From Portulaca oleracea (lineage: Eukaryota > Streptophyta > Magnoliopsida > Caryophyllales > Portulacaceae): DNA of 64,000 nt. This document shows, in pieces, positions 33,539 through 44,866 of the stretch. The DNA lies in the NCBI GenBank assembly GCA_029582165.1, contig CM055871.1, positions 4,843,501 through 4,907,500 on the forward strand. The letters are read 5' to 3'. The position numbers and the translations under genes were made by a program. The notes beneath the pieces were generated by a model, which was given only the letters and a program-made list of their open reading frames with translations, was not told where the DNA came from and ran no database searches. The stretch's first letter is position 1. Each line of letters begins with the position of its first letter.

Positions 33539-36500
33539 GCTCGATACTTTCGAACCAAGTTCCCGTGAAGTATAAAGACCCAGGATGTCCTACCATTTCC
33601 ATCACCATAGGAGATAGTCTGATTGAGAGAGCTTTACTTGACTTAGGAGCTAGTGTCAACCTGTTGCCCTTGCATGTGTACGAGACTCTTGGCCTAGGAG
33701 AGCTCAAACCCACTAGGATAGTGTTACAGTTAGCTGACCGGTCCACTAGAGTTCCTAAGGGGGTGGTATAAGATGTCTTGATTAAAGTAGGGAATTTTGT
33801 GTTTCCGGTGGATTTTGTAGTGTTGGAGACCGCTAGAGTCCATAGTGTTAGGGATGAGATTCCAGTTATCCTAGGCCGACCTTTTCTAGCTACCTTAAAT
33901 GCCTGGATAAACTGTAAGGATGGACGGATGAAGTTGACTTTTGGGAACCTCACTATGGAGATGAATATTTTCGATTTGCAAAAGTCACCATCAGGATTTG
34001 ATGATCATGAGCAAGGTGCATTGAACTGGGTTAGTGACTTTGTGGATTCTAGTGATGACCATAACCTTGTGGATGTGTCTTGTGTAGATGAACTGACTAA
34101 GTTAGGCATAGATCCCAATTTTGTGAATTCTTTATGTGACGCCGATGTTTTTGATGGTGATTTGTTATATGAGTCCTTGTTTGCATCACAAGCTGTGTAT
34201 GAGACTGTGCAACCTGAACCACCCTCATCTTCTTCTTTAGAGTTGAATTCCCTTCCTTTGGAGTTAAAATATGTTTACCTTGGACCGAGTGAGACCTATC
34301 ATGTGATTATTGCCTCAGATTTAGGTGAAGACCAAGAGAACCAGTTGATTAAGGTCCTTAGGTTGAATAAGGGGGCTTTAGGGTGGACACTAGGAGATAT
34401 CAAGGGAATTAGTCCATCTATTGTGCAGCATAGGATCTTTTTGGAAGATGATAGTGTTGCCCATAGGGATTCCTTGAGGAGGCTAAACCCTCAAATGAAA
34501 GAAGTGGTGAAAAAGGAGATTTGAAGTGGTTAGACCATGACATCATTTACCTGATATCTGACAGTAAATGGGTGAGTCCCATACATGTTGTTCCAAAAAA
34601 AGCGGGTTTGACGGTTGTGGACAACGAGCAAGGGGAGTTAGTGCCCACCCACGTACCTTCCGATTGGAGAGTATGTATTGACTGTAGGAAGCTTAATAAG
34701 GCAACTAGGAAGGATCATTTCCCTTTGCCATTCATGGACCAAATGTTAGAAAAGTTAGTAGGGCATGAGTACTTTTGTTTCTTAGATGGGTATTCTGGTT
34801 ACACTCAAATTTCCATAGCTCCGTGTGATCAAGAAAAAACTACATTCACCTGTCCATTTGGCAAATTTGCCTTCAGTAGGATGCCTTTCGGTCTGTGTAA
34901 TGTCCCCGCGACTTTCCAACGATGCATGGTTTCCATCTTCTCAGACCTAGTTGAGGACTGTGTAGAAATATTCATGGATGACTTTTCAGTGTTTGGCACG
35001 TCCTTTGATGCATGCTTGGCTAATTTGAGTCATGTGTTGAATCGTTGTCACGAGAAGAATTTGACCTTGAATTAGGAGAAGTGCCATTTTATGGTACAAA
35101 AAGGGATTGTTTTAGGCCACGTGATCTCAAAAGAGGGAATTGAGGTAGATAAGGAAAAAATTGGCCTAGTTAGGAATTTGACTCCCCCCACTTGTGTGAA
35201 GGAAGTTAGATCTTTTCTAGGGCATGCCGAGTTCTACCGTAGATTCATTAAGGATTTTAGCAAGATAGCTAAACCATTGGCCAAGGAGGTGCCTTTTAAT
35301 TTTTCCGATGAATGTTTAAGGGCCTTTAACATGCTTAAAGAAGCCCTCACATCACCTCCTATCCTCAAACCTCCAACTTGGGGAGAACCATTTGAGCTTA
35401 TGTGTGATGCCTCTAAATTTGCTATTGGTGTGGTCTTAAGTCAAAGAATCGATAAAAAAACCAGTAGTGATCCATTTGCGAGTCATACTTTGAATGAGGC
35501 CCAGTTGAACTACACCGTGACAGAAAAAGAATTCCTTGCTATGGTATATGCTTTTGAGAAGTTTAGGTCCTATTTTCTTGGTGCAAAAATCATAGTGTAT
35601 ACCGACCTTTCGACCATTAGATACTTGATGGAGAAAAAGGATTCTAAGCCTAGATTGGTTAGATGCGTTTTGTTGCTTCAAGAATTCGATTGTGAGATTC
35701 GTGATAGGAAGGGAGTCGAAAACCCCATTGCAGACGATCTTTCTAGAATAGTGACTGAAAATGTGAGAGACACTCCGATTGACGCACAATTTCCGGATGA
35801 GCATATCTTTAGTGTGGGAGTTGAGTCGTGGTTTGCTGATATAGTGAACTTCAAGGTAACCAGTGAGATGTCGAGCGATTGGGATATACACGATAGAGAC
35901 CGGTTCCTTCATATTGTCAAAAACTTTGTTTGGGATGATCCATATTTGTTCAAATATTGCCCCGACCAAATCCTTAGGAGGTGCATACCCGACAAATCCA
36001 TCATGGATGTTCTTTCATTCTGTCATGACCAACCATGCGGGGGGAATTTTAGTGGTAAGAAGACGGCCTATAAGGTTTTACAAAGCAGTTTTTATTGGAC
36101 TACCATTTTTAAGGAAGCTCATGAGTATGCAAAGAGGTGTTTTAGGTGTCAAAGCTTAGGGAAGATCACTAGGAGGGAAATGATGCCCCTTCAACCCAAA
36201 ATCTTTGTCAATGTTTTTGATGTTTGGGGCATAGACTTCATGGGACCATTTCCTAGTTCGTTTTTTATTATGTTTCTAAGTGGGTAGAGGCATTTCCTAC
36301 GAGGCATTGTGATGCCAAGGTTGTGACCAAATTTCTTAGGGAGAACATCTTCTCTAGGGTTGGAGTGCCTCGGGAAATCATTAGTGATCAAGGGACTCAC
36401 TTCAAGAATCGATCTTTTGAGGCTTTGCTTAGAAGATATTCTGTTGAGCATAGATTGACCACCGTTTATCATCCCCAATCCAATGGTTAGGCTGAGGTGT

Positions 36501-37096
36501 CAAATAGGCAGATTAAGCAGATTCTAGAAAAGACCGTCTCTAAGAATAGAAAGGATTGGTCTGTCAAGTTGGTAAATGCTCTGTGGGCTTATAGGACGAC
36601 GTACAAAACTCCGATAGGGATGTCACCGTATAGGGTCGTTTTTGGGAAGCCATGTCACCTTCCAGTTGAGCTAGAACATAGAGCCTGGTGGGCCTTGAAA
36701 ACCCTAAACCTAGACCTTTCGGTAGCTGGCGAGGTAAGGAGGTTTACTTGGTGTGAATTAGAGGAGTTAAGAAGAGAAGCGTATGAGAACGGTAGACTAA
36801 GCAAAGAGAGGTCTAAGATTCTTCATGATAGGATTATCCATAGGAAGACCTTTGCTCCGGGCCAAAAAGTTCTTCTATATGACTCCCGTTTGCATCTTTT
36901 CGCCGGGAAGTTGAAATCTAGGTGGACCGGTCCTTTTGTGGTAACTCATCTGTTTCCTTCTGGCGTGATTGAAATCAAAGATCCATCTAACAACTTGGTT
37001 TGGAAAGTTAATGGCCACAGGTTGAAGCCCTTCCTAGAGTTTCCCGAGAATGTTGATGTGGAATGTGTCACATTCCACGATCCCTCGGATGGTTGA
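33481..37096 (+). pseudogene. Athila-like pol (protease, RT, RNase H, integrase)
   Basis: Protease: ALLDLGASVNLLP (about 33637), with VILGRPFLAT about 230 bp on. RT: WRVCIDCRKLNKATRKDHFP, DGYSGYTQI, RMPFGLCNVPATFQRCM and the catalytic FMDDF (about 34972). RNase [35 protein letters not shown] and [11 protein letters not shown]. Integrase zinc region: the position normally GGHFGG reads GGNFSG, so a histidine is lost, while KRCFRCQ is kept. Catalytic [21 protein letters not shown] and [10 protein letters not shown]. Frame breaks lie near 33772, 34522, 35075 (TAG), 36285 and 36488 (TAG). Only a handful of lesions, so it is a relatively young corpse. Confidence 0.9.
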
Positions 37097-38482
37097 AGGA
37101 AAGTAGCTTTGTACTTTTGTATATATTGTATTACTAATTTTATTTTCTTGATTTTTCTGATTTGCTTCTCATAACTATGTGCTATCAAGAAGGGAGGAAT
37201 GAATTGTTGCTTGCATTTTCATCTTCACATGATTTGTATACTCAATTTCCATTTACAAGTCATGAGAGGATTCATTTATGATCTAATCAGGTACTATCCT
37301 TCCTTATTCTTTACATTTAGTTGGTGAGAAGTTTCTTTTTCGTTTCTTTGGTGTGATTTTTGATTTCTCTTCTTTTGAGGTGCTTGCCTACCTCTATTTC
37401 TAGTCACAATGAGGACATAGTGTGACTTTTTTGTGTGGGAATGGGGAAGCATGCATGCTGACTTTATTTTCCTTTCTCTTAGAAAGTTTATTTTGTGGTT
37501 GATCTTTTTCGTTTGTGTGAATTTTTAATTTCTTGTGTGTGTTTCTTAGTTATGATATGTTTTTAATAGAAATTATGCTTAGAAGGTAAGTGTTTGGGTT
37601 TTAAGGTGCCTGGGGAGGTTTTTGAGTGATTGAGAGTGTGAAAGAAATTTTTAGTGGAAGTGAGAGTTAAAGACTTAGAATTATTTTGAGGAAACTGAAC
37701 TTTTTCTTGCTTTTGAATAAAAACAAGTCGCGGGCGAGTTGCATATTGTCACGCTCGTGACTACCGGCTGGAACTTAACAGATTTTTCAATACAAGAGAA
37801 TTGCCCATATTTCCATATCAGAGTCACGGGCGAGTTGCTTCCGTCGCGGTCGTGACAATCAACTGGAATCCAAGAAGTTCAAATCAAAAGCAAATGTGGA
37901 GTTCTATCCAGAAGGACATCACGGGCGAGTCACATAGGGTCACGGTCGCGACAACTTCAATTCCAGATTTTTCCCAGTACCTCAGTGGGGCGTCGCGCCC
38001 GAGTTATCTTCTGTCGCGCCCACGACTGAGCGAGTCCATAAAACTATCGGGACTTTAAGTCCCGAATTTTCTCACTCCCTTTTCATTCCACTCAATTTCT
38101 TTCTCTCTCAACTCACTCGACTCTCTCCCCTAAGCCTTAGAAGCCCCTTACTTCCACTCCTCACCAAATTCCTCTACTTTCTTCCCCAACTTGTTCGTGT
38201 TTTGCCCTAATTGGTGCGATTCTTGTAGTTTTCCGCAGCATTTGTGGTGCTCAAGTACAAGGCTTTATCTCAGCTCTTTGCTTGGGTTTCGAACAACACC
38301 CAAGGGTCTAACAAACATCTACTCAACCTTCTCTATTTAGATTCAAGGCATGTAACACTTGTTATTGGTGTTCAAGTTCGATTTCTTGACTAAGTTGGGT
38401 GTTGCTTGTGTTGGTTCTTCTTTGAGATTAGGGTTTGTTGTGTTATTGAGTCTAGCCTTCACTTTTGCACTAAGTATACATC
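37097..38482 (+). other. Non-coding spacer with promoter-like features
   Basis: No ORF of note. 37725-38030 holds GTCACGCTCGTGAC, CACGGGCGAGTTGC, GTCGCGGTCGTGAC and similar inverted words. Next come the near-palindrome CGGGACTTTAAGTCCCG (38048) and long CT-rich DNA, i.e. the same succession as an LTR U3/R. It could be an internal promoter for the ORF at 38483, or a remnant of another LTR. Confidence 0.4.
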
Positions 38483-39448
38483 ATGGTTCGTTCGAAACGA
38501 GCACGCACCACTGAGGAGCACTCTTCCTCACCCCCACCTGCATCTTCTTCTGTTGTTCCGGATAAAGATAGATACAAGGCACAGCCACCTACTCTTCTTC
38601 AGAGTAGTCCAAAGGCTAGAGTTACCTTTCGGGATGAACATCATAAAGAGCGATATACCATGTTCCAACAACGTAAAATCTGTGCACCAGATATCTATGA
38701 CGAAGAAACGGTGAAATCGCTCTATTGCAAATCAAGTTTCGATCATTTTATCCGAGTTTTAGGGTGGGGAACGCTTATAAAGATTGATGAGTCCATCTAC
38801 TATCAACTTGTTCTTGAATTTCTTAGTTCTTTGCAAGTTGAGGACCACGGGAAACCGAGTGCAAGATTTCGGTATCGGGTTGACAACAACGAGAAAGCTT
38901 GCACGGTGCAAGAGTTTTGCCGTGCACTTGGATTACCGGTAGATGGGAAGTATTATGAAGAGTGTGCTCTATTTGATGAGCAGGATGCGATGAAACGATT
39001 GACTTGTTGGAGGAGGAAGCACCAAATGTCGCGGATGCGTGATTCCTCTTTCCATTGTCCGAAAAATTCAAAATCCTGGGATTTCTGCAACCTGGCCGTG
39101 AGATTCTTTCATAGGATTGTCACAAGCTCAGTATTTGGAAGGGATGATGGGAGGGCGAATGTTCGAAGAGCTTATTTGTTCATCATTTTTAGCACCCTCC
39201 AAAGTCAAAGGGTGAACAAGGGGTCTTGCGTACTTCATTGCCTAAACGAGATCGCCTCCAAGAACCAATTGACAACTATTGGCATGGGGCATATTATAAG
39301 CCATTTCTTGAAGAAGCAAGCGTTCGGGGCGTATTTCAGCAAGTTTACCCCGCGGTATTTTCCTGACCCAATCGATGGCGTTCGTTTGCAACGAATGAAA
39401 ATTCTAGAAAAGCACCGCACGAAAAACATCTACAAGCACGGCTCCTAA
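38483..39448 (+). CDS. Accessory protein of the Athila-like element (ATHILA ORF-1 / plant-transposon-protein-like)
   Basis: 321 codons, uninterrupted, starting ATGGTTCGTTCG with a plausible A at -3. N-terminal 55 residues are basic, serine/proline-rich and probably disordered. Residues about 70-160 hold the most structured-looking part (KSSFDHFIRVLGWGTLI, EFCRALGLPVDGKYY). Residues 195-321 read RFFHRIVTSSVFGRDDG, ANVRRAYLFIIFSTLQS and HISHFLKKQAFGAYFS-like text. The pattern resembles plant retrotransposon ORFs annotated as ATHILA ORF-1 or 'putative plant transposon protein'. Function unknown. No signal peptide or membrane segment. It is the only uninterrupted large ORF in the nested region, notable next to a broken pol. 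Confidence 0.6.
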   Translation: MVRSKRARTTEEHSSSPPPASSSVVPDKDRYKAQPPTLLQSSPKARVTFRDEHHKERYTMFQQRKICAPDIYDEETVKSLYCKSSFDHFIRVLGWGTLIKIDESIYYQLVLEFLSSLQVEDHGKPSARFRYRVDNNEKACTVQEFCRALGLPVDGKYYEECALFDEQDAMKRLTCWRRKHQMSRMRDSSFHCPKNSKSWDFCNLAVRFFHRIVTSSVFGRDDGRANVRRAYLFIIFSTLQSQRVNKGSCVLHCLNEIASKNQLTTIGMGHIISHFLKKQAFGAYFSKFTPRYFPDPIDGVRLQRMKILEKHRTKNIYKHGS

Positions 39449-39560
39449 TTCTATTCTAGTCTTAAACCCATGCGATGCACGGTGTATGATAAAATAAATA
39501 TTATTTTTAACAAAAAAGCATCGTGCATCGCACGAAAACATCTACAAGCATGACCCAATC
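39449..39560. repeat. Short inverted/duplicated segment after the accessory ORF
   Basis: ATGCGATGCACGG (39470) and CGTGCATCGCACG (39520) are inverted around an AT-rich loop. The last 30 bp of the preceding ORF (GCACCGCACGAAAAACATCT..., 39413) recur in diverged form at 39526 (GCATCGCACGAAAACATCT...). Looks like a small insertion with end duplication, or a local repair event. Confidence 0.5.
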
Positions 39561-40229
39561 GATGATGTTCAATCTCTAGCACAAGGATCTTCCACAAGCA
39601 AGAAGTCTTGAAACACCCAAGAAATCTCACAAAAAAATGGAAAAAGGATACCCATTCACAAGAAGAGAAATCACAAAGCAATTTCCACCAAAGGATTAGC
39701 TTCATTGATTAGGGTTTGAAAACCCACAATTACAACTCTCCAATTGAGAGGAACTTTCTTGAGTCTAATTCTTAAACATTCATCATCAAAATCTATCTTG
39801 AAAAATAAGCTAGGGGGGAGGGGGTATTTATACTAATAGGGAAAATTAAAACAAAACATTGTGTTTAACACACAAACACGCGTCGAGAGCAGAGGAACGT
39901 CGCAGGTGTGACCCCATACATTGCGGGCGCGACGGACGACTGGAAACGGGCACTGACAACCTGGACAGGCAGAGGGAGGTCGCGGGTGCGACCTAAAGTG
40001 TCGCGGGTGCGACACCCTTCTGGGCATTTTTTCTGCCGACTTCAAACGCGAATAACTTCTTCATCCGGCTCTGTTTTAGGCCCATAAGGTATTGATGGAA
40101 ACCTCTCCGTGTGTACTTTAATCTCCCAAAATTTGACACCCATCGGAGTTGTAGTGAAAGAGTTATGACCCAAAGAGTGAAGGCACACCCTTTTCTAGCC
40201 TTGGAACGCCTTCACCACCTTGTGTTTAT
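39561..40229 (-). mobile_element. LTR-like promoter segment, reverse orientation
   Basis: Minus strand: GTCGCACCCGCGACAC-type words (39890-40015), then TATA box AGTATAAATACCCC (39822-39835), then a leader that includes GGGTTTTCAAACCCTAATC. This is the layout of the LTR U3-TATA-R regions elsewhere in the window but on the opposite strand from Gypsy-Z and the Athila-like element. No LTR partner or TSD found, and boundaries are uncertain. Confidence 0.45.
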
Positions 40230-40657
40230 TCTTGCCGATGGTTCCAAAGCCCCTTAGAAGGCTCGAGAATGGTCCAATAGAGACGAACCAAAAGTGAACC
40301 GATCCCCATACAGTTCAGACTCTTTATATCGGGTCCAAGTACCGGGATTCTATTGTGTGTGATGTGGTGCCCATGAATGCCTGTCATATTTTGTTGGGGA
40401 GGCCTTCACAGTTTGATAGGTGTGTGGTTCATGATTGATTCTAAAACGCCTAAACCTTTAGAAGGCTCGGGAATGGTCCGATAGAGACGAACCAAAAGTG
40501 AACCGATCCCCATACGGTTCAGACTCTTTATATCGGGTCTAAGTATCGGGATTCTATTGTGTGTGATGTGGTGCCCATGAATGCCTGTCACATTTTGTTA
40601 GGGAGGCCTTCACAGTTTGATAGGTGTATGGTTCATGATGGATTCTAAAACACCTAA
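40230..40657 (+). repeat. 204-bp tandem duplication in Gypsy-Z protease
   Basis: Two direct copies with the second beginning near 40454. Each encodes YRDSIVCDVVPMNACHILLG, the C-terminal protease text of gypsy elements, followed by RPSQFDRC. Few differences between copies, so the duplication is recent relative to pol decay. Confidence 0.85.
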
Positions 40658-40659
40658 AC

Positions 40660-42260
40660 CTTTGCCAAAGACAAAAAGAAGGTTAAGCTTACACTTTTAG
40701 CTCCCCATGAATTACTACCATTAAAACCCGGGGTGGGATGTGAGGAGCCCAAATACATGAGCGAAACACGGGTTGAGAGAGCTCTTAGAAAAGGTAAGGG
40801 TCTTTATACCTTGCTCCTCGTTGAAGCAAACAAAAGTGAGGTAGAGAAACCCAAACACCCTCTAGTGGCCCTGTTTGTTGGTTGATTTGCCGATGTTTTC
40901 CCGACAGATTTACCTCCCGGTCTACCTTCCCTCCGAGGAATCGAGCATCACATCGATCTCATTTTTGGAGCACCTCTTCATATTCGAGTGGCCTATCGAT
41001 GTAACTCGGAGGAGAATCGAGAATTACAACAGCAAGTGGATGAGTTAGTGGAGAGAAGATCCGTACGAGAGAGTATGAACCCATGCCCGGTGCCGACACT
41101 CCTACTGCCGAAGAAAGATGGAACCTTTTCGTATGTGTGTGGACAGTCGGGCAATCAATAATATTACAATCAAGCACTGGTATTCCATACCTAGGTTGGG
41201 TGACATGTTGGATGAGCTCCATGGTTCCTGGATTTTTTTTGAAGATTGATCTTAGGTGCGGCTATCGTCACATTCGAATTAGGGAAGGAGATGAGTGGAA
41301 AACCACTTTCAAAACCAAGGGAGACTTATATGAGTTGATGGTGATGCCCTTTGGTTTATCAAATGCTCCTAGCACATTCATGTGACTCATGAACGAGGTA
41401 CTAAGGCCTTACATCAGAAAATTTGTTGTGGTTTATTTTGATGATATTTTGGTGTATTCACGGGATGAAAGCGAGCACTTAACTCACCTTGAGAGAGTGT
41501 TTGAGGTGTTGAGGAAACAGAAGTTGTATGGGAAGATTGAGAAGTGTGACTTTTGTACTTCCCAAGTCATCTTCTTGGGATACATAGTCTCAAGAGACGG
41601 TATTTGTATGGATCCGTCCAAGGTGGAGGCAGTTCGGTCTTGGCCGACCCCTTATATTACGGAGTTTTGGAGTTTTCATGGGCTTGCATCGTTTTATAGG
41701 AGGTCTACTCGGGGTTTTAGCACCATCGCCACACCTATCATGGAGTGTATGAAGAACGGAGTATTTGAGTGGACGAATTCAGCTAAACGGGGATTTGAGA
41801 AGTTGATGGTTGCTTGGTGTGAGGCACCCATTCTAGCATTGCCGGATTTCACATATGTCTTTGAGGTGGATTGCGATACGAGTGGTGTGCGTATTTGGGC
41901 CATTTTGATGCAAAATCTCCGCCCTTAGCCTATTTTTGTGAGAATTTGAACGGATCTCGAAGGAATTATTCGACTTATGACAATGAGTTTTAATTATGCC
42001 CTTGTTCAGGCCTTGGATCATTGGTCTTATTACCTTCAAATGACCCCATTTGTCCTCCATTATGATCATGAGGCTCTCAAGTATTTGAATGGCCAACACA
42101 AGTTGAATGCTCGTCACGCAAGTGGGTCGAATTCTCCAAAGCTTTAACTTTGTTGCCAAACATAAGAAGGGGAGTGTGAATGTAGTGGTGGAAGCTTTGT
42201 CGAGGCCTCATTTCCTATTATCATTGATGGAGGCACGGGTTCTTGGTTTTTAAATTTCAA
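40660..42260 (+). pseudogene. Gypsy-Z reverse transcriptase and RNase H
   Basis: Linker LLAPHELLPLKPG (about 40700). RT fingers: [17 protein letters not shown] (about 41080). Palm: [10 protein letters not shown] (D to R-C change region) and [16 protein letters not shown]. Catalytic VVVYFDDILVYS (about 41425). Thumb: VIFLGYIVSRDGI and GLASFYRRSTRGFS. RNase H begins at FEVDCDTSGVRIWAIL, and KKGSVNVVVEALSR-like text near 42165 ends it. Stops near 41158, 41383 and 41927 and frame changes make it inactive. Confidence 0.85.
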
Positions 42261-42269
42261 GGAATATTA

Positions 42270-43340
42270 TCATGGTGACGAGGACTTTCGATATTCAAGT
42301 GGAGCTGGAGGCCCTTATATGTTGCAAGATGGGTATTTATTCAAGGGAAACAAGCTTTGCATACCACGTTGTCCTTTGAGACAACTATTGGTCAAAGATG
42401 TTCATGGTGGAGGTTTTGCCAGGCATTTCGGCAAAAGACCATCAAGGTGTTTATACAACTTTGCCAACATTCCAAGACCATCGATGTGTCAATTGCCAAC
42501 ATTCCAAGAGCCAATTCCATCAAGGTGTTTATACATCTTTGCCGGTTCCTCAAGGTTCTTGGGAGGACTTGAGCATGGACTTCATCGTGGCATTACCCCG
42601 AACCTAACGTGGAAAGGATGCTATCATGGTTGTGGTGGATATGTTCTAAAAGATGGCTCATTTTGTAGCTTGTTAGAAGACGGATGATGTCACACATATT
42701 GCCCCGTTGTTCTTCAAAGAAATCGTGAGGCTTCACGGCATCCCGAGGAGTATTGTGTCGAATCGAGACTCTAAATTTATTAGCCACTTCTGGAGGTCCT
42801 TGTGGAAGTTGATAGGCACCAAGCTACTTTTTAGCACTTTACATCACCCTCAAACAAATGGCAAAACCGAGGTAACCATTAAGACTCTCACTACTTTTCT
42901 CCAGGGTTTGGTTAGTCGAGGTTTCAAAGATTGGGATGTGAAATTGAGCCATGCGGAGTTTGCGTATATCCGGGCTCCTTCCTTTGCAACGGGTCATTCT
43001 CCGTTCGAAACGTGTTATGGCATCAACCCCCTCACACCTCTTGAGTTGAATCCGCTTTCACTTGAATCTCGAGCGAGTGTTGAAGCTAGTGAGAAGGAAA
43101 AGGAAGTCAAGAAACTCCATGAGCAAATCCGAGCAAGAATAGAGAAGATCAATGAGAAGTATAAGGCTCGGGTCAACCAACATAGGAGAATGATTTCCTT
43201 CAAAGCGGGAGATTTGGTGTGGCTAAATTTACGGAAGGACAGGTTTTCAACCCGACGGAAGAGTAAACTTATGCCCTAAAGTGATGGTCCATTCAAGGTG
43301 GTCGAAAGGATAAATGACAACGCTTATAGATTGGAGATAC
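42270..43340 (+). pseudogene. Gypsy-Z integrase
   Basis: The zinc-binding region is damaged by a local duplication of TTCCAAGACCA-like DNA (42465-42520). Catalytic residues: MDFIVALPRT (about 42574), IVSNRDSKFISHFW (about 42752) and HPQTNGKTEVTIKTL (about 42847). C-terminal part: KLHEQIRARIEKINEKYKAR and FKAGDLVWLNLRKDRF, then a stop at 43277 in an otherwise continuing frame, ending near DLRANPSQ (43440). No chromodomain seen. Confidence 0.85.
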
Positions 43341-43440
43341 TAGGGAAGATGGGCATCTCATCCACCTTTAATGTCGGGGACCTGTCTCCTTACCTTGAGC
43401 ACGATGATACCGGCGTGGATTTGAGGGCAAATCCTTCTCA

Positions 43441-43452
43441 ATAAGGGGAGGA
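43441..43452 (+). other. Gypsy-Z polypurine tract
   Basis: ATAAGGGGAGGA immediately before the 3' LTR. Confidence 0.85.
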
Positions 43453-44861
43453 TGAAGCATCTCAGGTTCCTTTTTTGGCGCTTGTTACTTGGGCCAAGCA
43501 GGTTGCTTCTCAGCTGGTTGAATCGCTCCAATTCCACATCGACCCAGTGCCAAGCCAAGTGCTCACGGCAGTCCAATGGATGTGTCGTGATAGCCTCTAA
43601 AGGGGCTTTCTTTTCATATCGACAAGAATAAGGAGAACGGGACCGATGAAGAGGTGAGAAGGAGAAGAAGAAAGGAGGAAAGGGGAGCATCAGGTTTGTC
43701 ACGGTCGTGACTTGCCCTGTCATGCCCATGACATGCCCTAGGGGACGTCTAGGACTAAGGAACAGGACGTCGCAGACGTGACTACTCTAGTCGCGATCGC
43801 AACCCCTGTTTCCCCCACCCTTCAATGGTCCTTGGGTTTTCAGTGTTGGGACTAGGAGGTCATCACGCTCGTGACGTCCCTGTGATGACTGTGACCTCAA
43901 GCCATCCTTGGCCGTCGCGCTCATGACAGTCTTGTCACGACCGCAACGACCTTACTCTCACTTGTGAAGGATTTAGAGGCTAAGGATCGTCACGCCCACA
44001 ACGGGAAAGTCGCACCCGTGACATCTGGAAGCGATCGTAATCATCACAACTGCGACAGCTGTGTCACAACCGAGATGTCAACCCCTCGTACTGACGTCAC
44101 GACTGTGACCTCCTTAGTTTCCGCCATGACTCATGGAGGCGATTCTCGAAGGGGTTTTCTCCCATCGCCCCGTCGCGACCGCTACATGGCCCGTGACGCC
44201 TGCGACGGTCAAACCTAGAAGGTGCCCCCTCGTGCAAGAAAATACATCGCTGCCGCGACGACCTGTGTCGCGCCTATGATGGCCCTATTGATTCGATTTT
44301 TTTCTATTTCTTCATTAAGGGTGGTTTTGTCTTTTCTTTCCTAATCAATGTAATTATATTTTAAGCATTTTCTTCCCAATGTATTACTGGATTAGATTAG
44401 GCTTTGAGATTTAATTAACTTTTTGGTTAAGGGCCCTTTTTAGTGATAATCTCATGGGGTTCTATCCCTATCCTTACCTATATATAGGTAATTGGAAAAG
44501 AGAGGGACTTAGCTTTTGATGAATGAACAAGGTATTTTTGAGACCTACTCAAAACTCTCTTAAAATCGATCTTGTGTTCTTTATCCATTACATTGCTAAT
44601 GATGGTGAGATCAAAGTTATTGATTAGTGGTGCTTCTCCTTTATCTAATCATGGTGGTGTTTTAATTCTTGGTGATGGATCATCCTTTATCCAAGAATAT
44701 ATCAAGTTCCATAGGTAATTAAGCTTTTGGTGTATTCTTCCTTGGTTATTATTATTATCTTCCTATTCCATCAAGTCTATTATAATCTATTCCTCAAGAA
44801 CACAAAGGCATATTTATTATCAAGTAGGGGCTTCTATTATCCCCATTACACATACGCTCCA
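43453..44861 (+). mobile_element. Gypsy-Z 3' LTR
   Basis: 1409 bp, homologous throughout to the 5' LTR but with numerous substitutions, so the insertion is not recent. U3 contains the inverted-repeat array (GTCACGGTCGTGAC at 43698, and onward to about 44270). A TATATATAG lies at 44480. Ends CGCTCCA followed by the TSD CTCCT. Confidence 0.9.
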
Positions 44862-44866
44862 CTCCT

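Larger units (their letters stand above)
30080..39448 (+). mobile_element. Athila-like Ty3/gypsy element lacking a recognisable 3' LTR
   Basis: Order on the plus strand: LTR-like promoter region (about 30080-31360) with TATA box TGTATATATACC (30595), a PBS reading TGGCGC-AATTGCCGGGG (31377-), gag, protease, RT, RNase H, integrase (to 37096), about 1.4 kb of non-coding DNA, and an intact accessory ORF (38483-39448). The PBS form and the DLGAS protease are Athila/Tat traits. I found no sequence downstream matching the 5' LTR, so the 3' end is missing or replaced. It sits in Gypsy-Z between gag and protease, with loss of Gypsy-Z sequence. Confidence 0.75.
20628..44861 (+). mobile_element. Gypsy-Z: full-length Ty3/gypsy element carrying nested insertions
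   Basis: The LTRs start TGAAGCAT..TCAGGTTCCTTTTT at 20628 and 43453 and end ...CACTCCA (22793) and ...CGCTCCA (44861). TSD CTCCT is perfect (20623-20627, 44862-44866). A degraded tRNA-Met PBS follows the 5' LTR and a purine tract (AATAAGGGGAGGA) precedes the 3' LTR. Gag is at 28.7-29.9 kb. The pol remains (protease, RT, RNase H, integrase) are at 40.2-43.3 kb, all plus strand and all broken. The RT-integrase order and integrase tail style fit a chromovirus-like gypsy, but I did not find a chromodomain. About 10 kb of Athila-like DNA separates gag from pol, with loss of roughly the first half of protease. Confidence 0.9.

Noticed and set aside
37180..37500. 3' LTR of the Athila-like element starting near 37197
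   Set aside because: The TG after a purine-rich AAGAAGGGAGGAA looks tempting, but 37200-38480 does not align with the 5' LTR region 30080-31360.
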